A DNA stretch of 64,000 nt, taken from positions 62,001 through 126,000 of the forward strand of contig JADJBS010000001.1 in the NCBI GenBank assembly GCA_016703665.1. Reading direction: 5' to 3'. This DNA comes from Candidatus Defluviibacillus avedoerensis. GTDB lineage: Bacteria > Pseudomonadota > Gammaproteobacteria > Burkholderiales > Burkholderiaceae_C. Position numbers and translations under genes: made by a program. The notes under the pieces were generated by a model, which worked only from the letters and a program-made list of their open reading frames with translations, searched no databases and was not told the DNA's origin. This document shows positions 53,936 through 63,403 of the stretch, one piece after another; positions within the stretch are counted from its first letter, which is position 1, and each line of letters begins with the position of its first letter.

Positions 53936-56160
53936 TCAGGTGGCTTCAAGCTTTGGTCGTATCACCGGAAAAGGCGGCAACCCAGACAGCATCTGCTGCC
54001 CATAGCGCATCGTCACCAAGCGGATATCGCACACAGTGATGATTGCGTGGTCGGTGATGGTGCGCACACCGCGCCCGCTCCACTGGGCCAGCTTCATGGC
54101 AGCGCGGGGCACCGAGATTTCTGAAAACGGGTCGCGCCCCTGTTGGCTCAGCCATTCGGCCAGCGCTTCTTCTACCGGCGAATTGGGCGGGGTGAAGGGC
54201 AGTTTGTCGATCACCACATGCTCACACAGCTTGCCAGGCAGGTCGATGCCTTCGCCAAACGATTGCAGGCCAAACAGGATGCTGCGCTCGCCCTCTTCAA
54301 TGCGGCGGGTATGTTCTTTCAGCAGCTGGGTGCGAGACCCATCACCCTGCATCAGCACCAGGCTGCGCAGGTCTTTGCTCAGAGCCATGTAGCAGGCGTT
54401 CATCTGAGACTTGGATGTGAACAGTACCAGCTGGCCATGCTTGTGCTTTTTCAGCAAAGTGGGCATGAGCTTGCACAACTCTTCTGAGAAGCCTGCGCTC
54501 TTGGGGGATTGCGTCATGGGAGCGATATGCAGTTCGCCCTGTTTGGCGTAGTCAAGGGCGACGCCACCATCAGCGCGGTGCGCTCTGGGTAGCGGTTCAT
54601 GCCGCTCAGGCGGTCGAAGAAATCGAAGCTGCCGCAGGCGGTGAGTGTGGCCGATGTACACACTGCTGCGCTGACGTTCTTCCACAGGTTTTTGGACAGG
54701 TGCTGCGCGGCGGTCATGGGGCTGGCGCACAGCATGGAGTCAGGGGGTGAGCCTGCTGGGCCAGCCACAAACTCAATCCACTTGGCCCAGGGTACTTTGT
54801 CGTGCGTGGCCCACGCCTGAAACAGCTGGCTGAGTGTGCCCAGTTGGCCCAGGTAAACACCCAGCTCGACGCCGGCGCGGGCGCGCTCCTCGCGCTCGGC
54901 AGGGGACAGGGCTTCGTCTGGCTCGGTCAAGGCAGAAATGACACCTTCCACGACCTTGCAGACCGGACGCAGCAGTGCCACCAGCTGCTCGCATTCGGGC
55001 ACCCATTCAGCAGGGATCTGGCCGTGCGTGAAGCGGTGGGCGGTTTTGTTGGCATGCACCAGTGCAGCGTGTTGCAGCAGGCCTTCCAGCAGGGCGAGTT
55101 TGTCGGTGCATTCGGTGATACTTTGGGCAAAGGCCACCGGGTCTGGCCGCGTGGAGGGTGGCAACGCACGGCCATGGCGCAATGCCACGGTGCGCAGGCT
55201 GGCCAGCAGTTTGATGCTGGTGCCTAGCCGCGCCCGGTAAGAGAATTGGTTGCCTGCAATCTCGGGCAGGTGGTGTGCCTCGTCAAACACAAACAAAGTG
55301 TTGCTGGGGTCGATGAGGGTGCTGTCGCTTTGCAGAGTGGCCAGGATCAGGGCGTGGTTGGCGACTTGCAGGGTTGCCGTCGCCGCTTGGCGGCGGGCCT
55401 TGAAGAAGGCGCAACTTTTGAAGTATTCGCACCTGCCCCCTGTGCAGGCGTGGGCGTTGGCCTGCACCTGACGCCAATCGGTGGGGTCGGGTGGTTTGGT
55501 CAGGGTGTCCATGTCACCGTTCCAACTGCCGTCATGCAGGCGTTTGGACACGTTCTTGAACCACAGTGTGGCCTCGGCGTTGTCGCGGGGCACGCCAGCC
55601 GAGGCACCACCGGATTGGCGGCGCTGGTCGGCCATGGCGTCTTGCAGGGCTTCGTCCCACATGCCTTCCTGGCCGTCGTCGTGCAGCGCACCGTCCAGCC
55701 GACTCGCGCAGATGTAGCGGCCACGGCCTTTGAGGATGTCAAATTTCAAGCCTGGGATGATCTCGGCCAGGCGGGGCAAATCCTTGTGGAAAAGCTGCTC
55801 CTGCAAGGCGACGGTGGCGGTAGAAACGATGACGGTTTTATCCAGGATTTCAGATGCCACGATGGCGGCCAGGCAATAGGCCACGGTTTTGCCGGTGCCG
55901 GTGCCGGCCTCCAATTGCGCCAAGTTACGGCCATCGCGGGGTTCATCGTTCGGGCTTTGTGCGCACAAGAAGGTGAGCAGGGCCGCGTGCATCATCTGGT
56001 GTTGGCCTGGGCGGGCAATGAAGCCGGGCCAGGCGACTGCAACCTGGGCGTAATACAGTTCCAGGCGCGTGCGCGCTTCTTCCAGTTTTTCTGGCGATAT
56101 GTGGGCTTCCAGAGGCGAAGCGGCAGCGATGGGTGGGGTCAAGGGTTCGGGCGAAGGCAT
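53936..56160 (-). pseudogene. dinG: DinG-type ATP-dependent DNA helicase, one-base frameshift near 54555
   Basis: The first frame (MPSPEPLTPPIAAASPLEAH) has Walker A LEAGTGTGKTVAYC, an Fe-S cluster region with cysteines in YICASRL, ACTGGRC and KSCAFFK, DEAH in VFDEAHHLPE and CTSATLTACG. It then breaks in VASPL. A second frame continues DYAKQGELHIAP, FGLQSFGEGIDLPG and SGRGVRTITDHA to 53936. Adding one base at the CCCTTGAC site near 54555 restores 741 residues, and the span is 3n+2 as predicted. DinG unwinds damaged DNA and R-loops. A sequencing error is a strong possibility. Confidence 0.85.
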
Positions 56161-56310
56161 TGCCCTGATCTTCCCACAGGGCGTTGGCAGTCGTGCCTAT
56201 TGGAAAAACAGAGGTTCTTTTGACTTGCCAGGGTGTTCCTGGGTGAATTCTGGTGCTGTACAAGTTCAAAATGGAGGTCTACGTAAATACAGGCACCGGA
56301 GGCCTTTTGC

Positions 56311-57942
56311 ATGGCTATTTTGACAATGCCCACCCAGCCCATGTCAGGTCAGCGACCTGGAACATCGGGTTTGCGAAAGAAGGTGACGGTGTTTCAAACG
56401 CCGCATTTTCTTGAGAACTTTGTTCAAGCTTTGTTGGACGAGTTACCTGCAATGCGGGGCCAGACGCTGGTGTTGGGCGGCGACGGGCGCTATTTCAACC
56501 GCACGGCCATTCAGACGATCTTGCGCATGGCGGCTGCACATGGTGTGGCGAGGGTGCTGGTCGGGCAGGGCGGCATTCTGTCTACGCCAGCTGTGAGTGC
56601 GGTGATCCGCAGGCGTCAGGCGTTTGGGGGCATTGTGCTGTCGGCCAGCCACAACCCCGGCGGGCCAGACGGGGATTTCGGCATCAAGTACAACGCTGGC
56701 AACGGAGGCCCTGCCAGCGAAAAGCTGACAGAAGCAGTGTATGCCCGTACCCAGACCATCAGTGAAATCCGCATCAGCGATGCCCCAGACGTGGCGCTGG
56801 ACGCGCAGGGCAGTCACCGAATGGAGGCCATGCAAATAGACGTGATTGACTCGGTGGTTGACTATGCCGACATCATGCGGAGCCTGTTTGATTTCGATTT
56901 GATGCGGGGCATGTTTGCCAAGGGTTTTCGGATGCGCTTTGATGCGATGAGTGCGGTGGGTGGCCCCTATGCCAAGGCCATTCTGGAAGGGGAGTTGGGC
57001 GCACCGCTAGGCACAGTGGTCAATGGCATTCCGCTGGAGGACTTTGGTGGTTTGCACCCTGATCCGAACCCGGTGAACGCTGAAGACTTGATCCGCCACA
57101 TGGGCGCCGCTGACGCACCCGATTTTGGTGCCGCGTCGGATGGAGACGCTGACCGCAACATGGTGGTGGGGCGAAACTTTCCGGTCAGCCCGTCAGACAG
57201 CCTGGCCTTGATGACGGCACATGCCACTCGTATTCCAGGTTACGTCAAGGGATTGGCGGGTGTGGCGAGGTCCATGCCCACCTCTTGTGCGGTGGACCGT
57301 GTGGCCAAAGCGCTGGGGATTGGCTGCTACGAGACACCCACGGGATGGAAGTTTTTTGGCAACCTGCTGGACGCAGGCAAGGTCACGCTGTGCGGCGAGG
57401 AGAGCTATGGCACTGGCTCAGACCATGTGCGCGAAAAGGACGGCCTGTGGGCTGTGTTGTTCTGGTTGAACCTGCAGGGCGTCACGGGCAAGTCTGTCGA
57501 AGAACTGGTGCGGGCCCATTGGCGCGATCATGGGCGCAACTATTACTCCCGTCACGACTATGAGGGCATTCCCACGTCGGTGGCAGATGCTTTGATGGCT
57601 GATTTGCGCGCGCGCTTGCCTGCCCTTCAGGGTGCGATTCTGGGTGGGCGAACTGTGTTCATTGCGGACGATTTTGCTTACACCGACCCAGTGGATGGCT
57701 CGGTTTCGGCGAAGCAGGGTGTTCGCCTGGTGTTTGACGACGGGGCACGGGTGGTGTTTCGCCTGTCTGGCACCGGAACTGAAGGTGCAACCCTGCGCCT
57801 GTACCTGGAGAGGTATGAGGCCCATCCGGCACTGCTGGACGAGCCTGTTCAGCAAGCCCTGGCGGGCCTGGCGGCACAGGCAGATGAGTTGGCCGGAATT
57901 CGCCAAAGGACCGGCATGTCCGGGCCCAGTGTGGCGACCTGA
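56311..57942 (+). CDS. pgm: Phosphoglucomutase (alpha-D-glucose-phosphate specific)
   Basis: The 543-residue enzyme interconverts glucose-6-P and glucose-1-P, feeding GlgC and using GlgP product. GTSGLRKKVTVFQTPHFLEN is at the N-terminus and the phosphoserine loop is in LSASHNPGGPDGDFGIKYN. The metal loop ASDGDADRNMVVG is at ~residue 275, and CGEESYGTGSDHVREKDGLW binds sugar. It matches the long eukaryote-like PGM type. The start could also be at MPTQPMSG (56326). It heads the second half of the glycogen cluster. Confidence 0.95.
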   Translation: MAILTMPTQPMSGQRPGTSGLRKKVTVFQTPHFLENFVQALLDELPAMRGQTLVLGGDGRYFNRTAIQTILRMAAAHGVARVLVGQGGILSTPAVSAVIRRRQAFGGIVLSASHNPGGPDGDFGIKYNAGNGGPASEKLTEAVYARTQTISEIRISDAPDVALDAQGSHRMEAMQIDVIDSVVDYADIMRSLFDFDLMRGMFAKGFRMRFDAMSAVGGPYAKAILEGELGAPLGTVVNGIPLEDFGGLHPDPNPVNAEDLIRHMGAADAPDFGAASDGDADRNMVVGRNFPVSPSDSLALMTAHATRIPGYVKGLAGVARSMPTSCAVDRVAKALGIGCYETPTGWKFFGNLLDAGKVTLCGEESYGTGSDHVREKDGLWAVLFWLNLQGVTGKSVEELVRAHWRDHGRNYYSRHDYEGIPTSVADALMADLRARLPALQGAILGGRTVFIADDFAYTDPVDGSVSAKQGVRLVFDDGARVVFRLSGTGTEGATLRLYLERYEAHPALLDEPVQQALAGLAAQADELAGIRQRTGMSGPSVAT

Positions 57943-57980
57943 AGCGCTGAAACGAACTGAACTTTGATTTGGAGAATGAG

Positions 57981-59273
57981 ATGAGTCCTGGTATCAACCC
58001 ACGCAGCAGTGACAACAATCCTCAGGCCCATCGCCTCGTGCGACGTACCGTGGCCCTGGTGCTCGCCGGTGGGCGCGGATCGCGTCTGAAGCAGTTGACG
58101 GATCAGCGCGCCAAGCCCGCGGTGTACTTTGGTGGCAAGTTCCGCATCATTGACTTTGCGCTGTCCAATTGCCTGAACTCGGGCATCCGCCGCATGGCAG
58201 TGGTGACGCAGTACAAGTCTCATTCATTGCTACGACATTTGCAGCGCGGTTGGAGCTTTCTACGGGCTGAATTGAACGAAATGGTGGATTTGCTGCCGGC
58301 GCAGCAGCGCGTGGGCGAAGAGCACTGGTACCGGGGGACGGCCGATGCGATTTTTCAGAACCTGGACATCATCCGTTCCAGTAGGCCCGAGTACATCGTG
58401 ATCCTGGCAGGCGACCATATTTACAAGATGGACTATTCGTTGATGCTCAAGGACCATGTGGAGAGTGGCAAAGGCTGCACCGTGGGTTGCATTGAAGTAC
58501 CCCGGGCAGAGGCGTCGGCCTTTGGCGTGATGGCGGTGAGAGATGACCGTAGCGTCAGTTCGTTCGTAGAAAAGCCCGCTGACCCGCCTGCGATGCCAGG
58601 CAACGATGCGGTGTCGCTGGCCAGCATGGGCATCTATGTCTTCAATGCGGACTACCTCTACCAATTGCTGGAGGCCGACTTGGCGAATCCTGACTCCAGC
58701 CATGATTTTGGTAAGGATGTGATGCCGCGTTGCGTGGCTGAAGGCCAGGTCCTGGCGCACCCCTTTGCCATGAGTTGCGTGTCCCGGGTGAAGGATGCGG
58801 CGCCTTACTGGCGGGATGTGGGCACGATAGATGCTTTCTGGTCGGCAAACCTTGATTTGGCTTCCACCATCCCTGAACTGGACATTTATGACCCCGACTG
58901 GCCGATCTGGACCTATCAGCGCCAACTGCCGCCAGCCAAGTTTGTGCCCGACGCCAATGGTGTGTCAGGCAAGGCCGTCAATACCCTGGTCTCGGGCGGC
59001 TGCATCGTGTCGGGCTCGCATGTGGCGCACACGGTGTTGTTCTCTGAAGTGCGCATCCATTCCTTTTGCCATGTCGAGGAGGCGGTCTTGTTGCCCAACG
59101 TGACGGTGGGCCGTGGCTGCCGGTTGCGCCGTGTGGTTGTGGACCGCAACTGCCAGTTGCCTGAAGGTCTGATCGTGGGCGAAGACCCTGTGCTGGACGC
59201 CCAACGATTTGAGCGGACCGAGGCGGGTGTGGTCTTGATTACCAAGTACATGCTGAAGAACCTGGTGCTGTGA
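57981..59273 (+). CDS. glgC: Glucose-1-phosphate adenylyltransferase GlgC
   Basis: GlgC makes ADP-glucose, the committed step of glycogen synthesis. The 430-residue protein has the nucleotide loop LVLAGGRGSRLKQLTDQRAK, YFGGKFRIIDFALSNCLNSG, HWYRGTADAIFQNLD and the substrate-site SSFVEKPADPPA. A C-terminal left-handed beta-helix follows (SGGCIVSGSHVAHTVLFSEV). Start MSPGINPRS at 57981 is 6 bases after GGAG; an in-frame ATG at 57969 is less well placed. Allosteric control by fructose-1,6-bisphosphate is expected from the family. Confidence 0.97.
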   Translation: MSPGINPRSSDNNPQAHRLVRRTVALVLAGGRGSRLKQLTDQRAKPAVYFGGKFRIIDFALSNCLNSGIRRMAVVTQYKSHSLLRHLQRGWSFLRAELNEMVDLLPAQQRVGEEHWYRGTADAIFQNLDIIRSSRPEYIVILAGDHIYKMDYSLMLKDHVESGKGCTVGCIEVPRAEASAFGVMAVRDDRSVSSFVEKPADPPAMPGNDAVSLASMGIYVFNADYLYQLLEADLANPDSSHDFGKDVMPRCVAEGQVLAHPFAMSCVSRVKDAAPYWRDVGTIDAFWSANLDLASTIPELDIYDPDWPIWTYQRQLPPAKFVPDANGVSGKAVNTLVSGGCIVSGSHVAHTVLFSEVRIHSFCHVEEAVLLPNVTVGRGCRLRRVVVDRNCQLPEGLIVGEDPVLDAQRFERTEAGVVLITKYMLKNLVL

Positions 59274-59280
59274 TTTGTCC

Positions 59281-60732
59281 ATGAAAATCCTTCAAGTCAG
59301 CGCAGAGCTGTTTCCTTTGCTTAAAACGGGTGGCCTGGCCGATGTGGCGGGCGCGTTGCCTGCTGCCTTGCAGTCCGAAGGTTGTGATGTTCGTGTGCTT
59401 TTGCCTGGCTTTACTCCGCTGCTGGATGGCTTGCACAAGCCTGCTTGCCTGAGTGATCTGGTGACCCCATGGGGTGACACTGTGCACTTGTTGTACGGTG
59501 ACTTAGGCGCGCTGGGCGTGAAGGCCTACGTGATTGATGCGCCAGGCTTGTATGCCCGCCCAGGCAACCCGTACGAGGATGCGCATCGTCATCCCTATGG
59601 TGACAACCACCGTCGCTTTGCTTTGCTAGGCTGGGTAGCAAGTCTGTTGGCTCATGGCCTTGATCCACACTGGCGGCCCCAGATCGTGCACAGTCATGAC
59701 TGGCATGCCGGGCTGGCTTGTGCGTACCTGGCCTTGTCGCGGGACCGCCGAATGCCACGCGTAGGATCTGTCTATACCGTGCACAACTTGGCCTACCAGG
59801 GCCTGTTCAGTGCCCACCACCTTGCAGAACTTGGTTTGCCGCCAGTGGCCATGTCGTTACACGGTCTGGAGTATCACGGGCAGATGTCGTTCATGAAGGC
59901 TGGTTTGTATTACTCGGACCGCATCACCACCGTCAGTCCGACCTATGCCAAAGAGATTCAGACGCCTGAGCAAGGTTGCGGGCTGGACGGTTTGTTGCGT
60001 GAGCGTGGTTCGGTGCTGTCTGGCATCCTGAATGGGGTGGATGAGGCGGTGTGGAATCCAGCAGTCGACAAGCTGATCCAGTCACGCTATGAGGCTGGCA
60101 AGATGGCGGGTAAAGCCCAATGCCGATCAGCGTTGCAAAACGCATTTGGGCTGGAGGCTCAGTCAACGCGTCCTGTGTTCGGCGTGGTGAGCCGCTTGAC
60201 CGAACAAAAGGGCTTGCACCTGGTTCTTGCGGCATTGGACAGCCTAGTTGCCCAAGGTGGGCAACTGGTGTTGCTAGGGAGTGGCGAGGCCTGGATGGAG
60301 CAGGCTTTTCGAGCCTATGCCGAAAACCACCCGGAATCGGTGGCGGTGAATGTGGGCTATGACGAATCCCTGGCGCATCGCATTTTTGCTGCCAGCGATG
60401 TTACCCTGGTGCCGTCACGTTTTGAGCCCTGCGGCCTGACGCAGATGTATGGGTTCAAGTATGGCAGCCTGCCTCTTGCGCACCGTGTGGGTGGTCTGGC
60501 GGATACCGTGGTGGATTGCACACTGGAGGACATGGCGACAAAGCAGGCCAATGGCTTTATATTCGACGACTTTTCTCAGAATGGCTTTGAGCGCGCCATG
60601 CGACGGGCGTTTGCCTTGTATGCCCGACGCAAGGACTGGGCGGACGTGGTGAGCCACGCCATGCGGCTGTCCATGGGCTGGCAGCGCAGTGCGAGCGCCT
60701 ATGTGGCGCTGTACCGGCAGTTGATAGCCTGA
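59281..60732 (+). CDS. glgA: Glycogen synthase GlgA
   Basis: The 483-residue GT5 enzyme extends glucan chains from ADP-glucose. KTGGLADVAGALP at residues 15-27 is the ADP-glucose lysine motif. VHSHDWHAGLACAYL, RLTEQKGLHLVLAAL and the catalytic PSRFEPCGLTQMYGFKYGSL follow. The ATG is 7 bases after the glgC stop. Length is normal for the bacterial enzyme. Confidence 0.97.
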   Translation: MKILQVSAELFPLLKTGGLADVAGALPAALQSEGCDVRVLLPGFTPLLDGLHKPACLSDLVTPWGDTVHLLYGDLGALGVKAYVIDAPGLYARPGNPYEDAHRHPYGDNHRRFALLGWVASLLAHGLDPHWRPQIVHSHDWHAGLACAYLALSRDRRMPRVGSVYTVHNLAYQGLFSAHHLAELGLPPVAMSLHGLEYHGQMSFMKAGLYYSDRITTVSPTYAKEIQTPEQGCGLDGLLRERGSVLSGILNGVDEAVWNPAVDKLIQSRYEAGKMAGKAQCRSALQNAFGLEAQSTRPVFGVVSRLTEQKGLHLVLAALDSLVAQGGQLVLLGSGEAWMEQAFRAYAENHPESVAVNVGYDESLAHRIFAASDVTLVPSRFEPCGLTQMYGFKYGSLPLAHRVGGLADTVVDCTLEDMATKQANGFIFDDFSQNGFERAMRRAFALYARRKDWADVVSHAMRLSMGWQRSASAYVALYRQLIA

Positions 60733-60760
60733 TTTCGGCACCAACAAACCCAACCAATTT

Positions 60761-63250
60761 ATGACATTGCAAGAACCCTACTACCAGCACCCTTTGCCTG
60801 ATGTGGCCGCCTTCAAACGGGCCGTGGCGCACAAGCTGACCTATGCCATTGGCAAGGACCCGATCGCCGTGGTGGGCGTTGACCCGGTCGCGCCGCGTCC
60901 GGAAGACTGGTTGCATGCCACAGCGCTGGCTGTGCGCGACCAGCTGATGGAGCGTTGGCTGACCACTACCCGTGCCCAGTATGCACAGGACTTGAAGCGT
61001 GTGTACTACCTGTCGATGGAGTTCTTGATTGGCCGCACCTTTACCAATGCGCTGCTGGCCACTGAGCTGCAAGATGTCGTGCGTGAGGCACTGACCGATT
61101 TCGGCGTGGACTTGGACATGCTGACAGAGCTGGAGCCGGATGCCGCTTTAGGCAACGGTGGCTTGGGTCGCCTTGCCGCCTGCTTTCTCGACTCCATGGC
61201 GACGCTGGGGGTGCCTGGTTTTGGCTACGGCATCCGTTACGAGTACGGCATGTTTCGACAGACCATTGTGGATGGCAAGCAGGTCGAGGCGCCAGACTAC
61301 TGGCTCACCCGTGCGAACCCCTGGGAGTTTCAACGGCCAGAGCTGAGCTACCGTGTGCGCTTTGGTGGCCGGGTCGAAAAGCGAGAGGGCGTGGCGCATT
61401 GGGTGGATACGCACGATGTGATTGCCATGGCGTATGACACCATCATTCCGGGCTATGGCACCAAGGCCACGAACACGCTGCGCCTATGGTCAGCCAAAGC
61501 CACGGAAGAAATCAACCTGAGCGCCTTCAACAAGGGCAACTACTTTGCCGCAGTGGAGAGCAAGAACCACTCCGAAAATGTGTCGCGTGTGCTCTATCCA
61601 GACGACTCCACGCCCTCGGGCCGCGAGTTGCGCTTGCATCAAGAGTTCTTTTTTGTCAGCGCCAGCCTGCAGGATTTGATCCGTCGTTACCTCAAGAACC
61701 ACGTTGGCTTTGACCAGCTGCCCGACAAAGTCAGCATCCATTTGAATGACACGCATCCCGTGCTGGCCATTCCCGAGTTGATGCGCTTGTTGGTCGATGA
61801 AAACGCGGTACCGTGGGCCACGGCCTGGGCGCTTGCACAAAAGATCTTCAGCTACACCAATCACACGCTGATGCATGAAGCGCTGGAAACCTGGCCGGTG
61901 GAAATGCTGGGCCGTGTGTTGCCACGGCATTTGCAGATTATTTTTGATATCAATGCCAACTTCCTGATCTCGGTGACGGAAAAGCTGGGGCATGACCAGG
62001 AGTTGATGCGGCGATTGTCGCTGGTGGATGAGTCGGGCGAGCGCCGGGTGCGCATGGCTTATTTGGCCGTTGTGACCAGCCACTCGATCAACGGGGTGTC
62101 GGGGCTGCACTCCGAGTTGATGAAGCAGTCTATCTTTGCTGACTTCGCCAAACTGTACCCCGAGCGCTTTAACAACAAGACCAATGGCGTGACGCCGCGC
62201 CGCTGGTTGGCGCAGGCCAACCCGCCGTTGGCCAAATTGCTGGACGGCAAGATTGGTCGTGGCTGGCGGCGAGATCTGTCACAACTGGAGGTGTTGCGCC
62301 CGATGGTGGAGCAGGCAGCGTTTGTCGGTGCCTTCCGCCAAGCGAAGCAGGCCAACAAACAGCGCTTTGCGCGCTGGGCCGAAAAGCAACTAGGACTGAT
62401 GATCAATCCCAATGCATTGTTTGACGTACAGGTCAAACGCATCCACGAATACAAGCGCCAGTTGCTAAACGTTTTGCATGTGATTGCCCGCTACCAGCAG
62501 ATTCTGGATAACCCGGCGGAGGCAGCGCGCACGATGGTGCCAAGGGTGGTGGTGTTTGCGGGCAAGGCAGCGTCGGCGTACCACATGGCCAAGCTGGTGA
62601 TTGAGTTGATTCACGGCGTGGCTAAAACAGTCAACAACGACCCGCGGGTAGGGGACTTGTTGAAGGTGGTGTTCGCGCCCAACTACAGCGTGAGCCTGGC
62701 CGAGATGATTATTCCCGCAGCGGATTTGTCAGAGCAAATTTCGACTGCAGGCACCGAAGCCTCGGGTACAGGCAACATGAAATTTGCACTGAATGGCGCG
62801 TTGACGATTGGCACGCTGGACGGCGCCAACGTGGAAATGCGCGAGTACGTAGGCGCGGACAACATCTTCATCTTTGGCCATACCACGCCTGAGGTGGCTG
62901 CGATACGTGCAGAGGGCTATCAGCCACGCAGCATTTACGAAAGCAACGCTGTGCTTAAGCGCGTGCTCGATGCCATTGCGGCAGGCGACTTCTCGCCAGC
63001 CAACGAGCCTGCGCGTTTCCAACAAATTTTTGACGTACTGGTGAACTGGGGCGATCACTATTTGCTGCTGGCAGACTTTGACAGCTATGTGGCCACACAG
63101 GCGCAGGTAGACGCGCTGTTCAAGGATCCGTATGCCTGGGCCAAGAAGGCGATCTTGAACGTGGCGGGAATGGGGCCATTCTCCTCAGACCGCACGATTG
63201 CGCAGTACGCAGACGAGATCTGGCATACGAAGCCCGTGGTACTTGCTTAA
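60761..63250 (+). CDS. glgP: Glycogen phosphorylase GlgP
   Basis: The 829-residue GT35 enzyme releases glucose-1-phosphate from glycogen. VYYLSMEFLIGRTF, ALGNGGLGRLAACFLDS, NDTHPVLAIPELMRLL and the PLP-lysine region EASGTGNMKFALNGALTIGT (Lys at ~residue 672) are conserved. DVQVKRIHEYKRQLLN lies in the C-domain. It is 28 bases after glgA. With pgm and glgX it completes the degradative arm encoded beside the synthetic one. Confidence 0.97.
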   Translation: MTLQEPYYQHPLPDVAAFKRAVAHKLTYAIGKDPIAVVGVDPVAPRPEDWLHATALAVRDQLMERWLTTTRAQYAQDLKRVYYLSMEFLIGRTFTNALLATELQDVVREALTDFGVDLDMLTELEPDAALGNGGLGRLAACFLDSMATLGVPGFGYGIRYEYGMFRQTIVDGKQVEAPDYWLTRANPWEFQRPELSYRVRFGGRVEKREGVAHWVDTHDVIAMAYDTIIPGYGTKATNTLRLWSAKATEEINLSAFNKGNYFAAVESKNHSENVSRVLYPDDSTPSGRELRLHQEFFFVSASLQDLIRRYLKNHVGFDQLPDKVSIHLNDTHPVLAIPELMRLLVDENAVPWATAWALAQKIFSYTNHTLMHEALETWPVEMLGRVLPRHLQIIFDINANFLISVTEKLGHDQELMRRLSLVDESGERRVRMAYLAVVTSHSINGVSGLHSELMKQSIFADFAKLYPERFNNKTNGVTPRRWLAQANPPLAKLLDGKIGRGWRRDLSQLEVLRPMVEQAAFVGAFRQAKQANKQRFARWAEKQLGLMINPNALFDVQVKRIHEYKRQLLNVLHVIARYQQILDNPAEAARTMVPRVVVFAGKAASAYHMAKLVIELIHGVAKTVNNDPRVGDLLKVVFAPNYSVSLAEMIIPAADLSEQISTAGTEASGTGNMKFALNGALTIGTLDGANVEMREYVGADNIFIFGHTTPEVAAIRAEGYQPRSIYESNAVLKRVLDAIAAGDFSPANEPARFQQIFDVLVNWGDHYLLLADFDSYVATQAQVDALFKDPYAWAKKAILNVAGMGPFSSDRTIAQYADEIWHTKPVVLA

Positions 63251-63289
63251 ATTTTGATAGCAAATAAAGGCCGTTCAGTATGCTATATC
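63243..63289 (-). repeat. AT-rich short repeat, copy 6
   Basis: On the minus strand ATAGCATACTG, nine bases, then TATTTGCTATCAAAATTTAA gives the clearest form of the family pattern. It overlaps the last codons and TAA stop of glgP, so again a repeat touches a gene's stop codon. Confidence 0.55.
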
Positions 63290-63403
63290 GGCTGATTTCA
63301 TTGATTTTTTGATCCACAGAATAAAATAGGCAGACCATGTGCCTGACTGGGTGGCTGCTATGGTTGTTGAATTAACCACCGAATGGATAAAGGCAGGAGC
63401 GCT

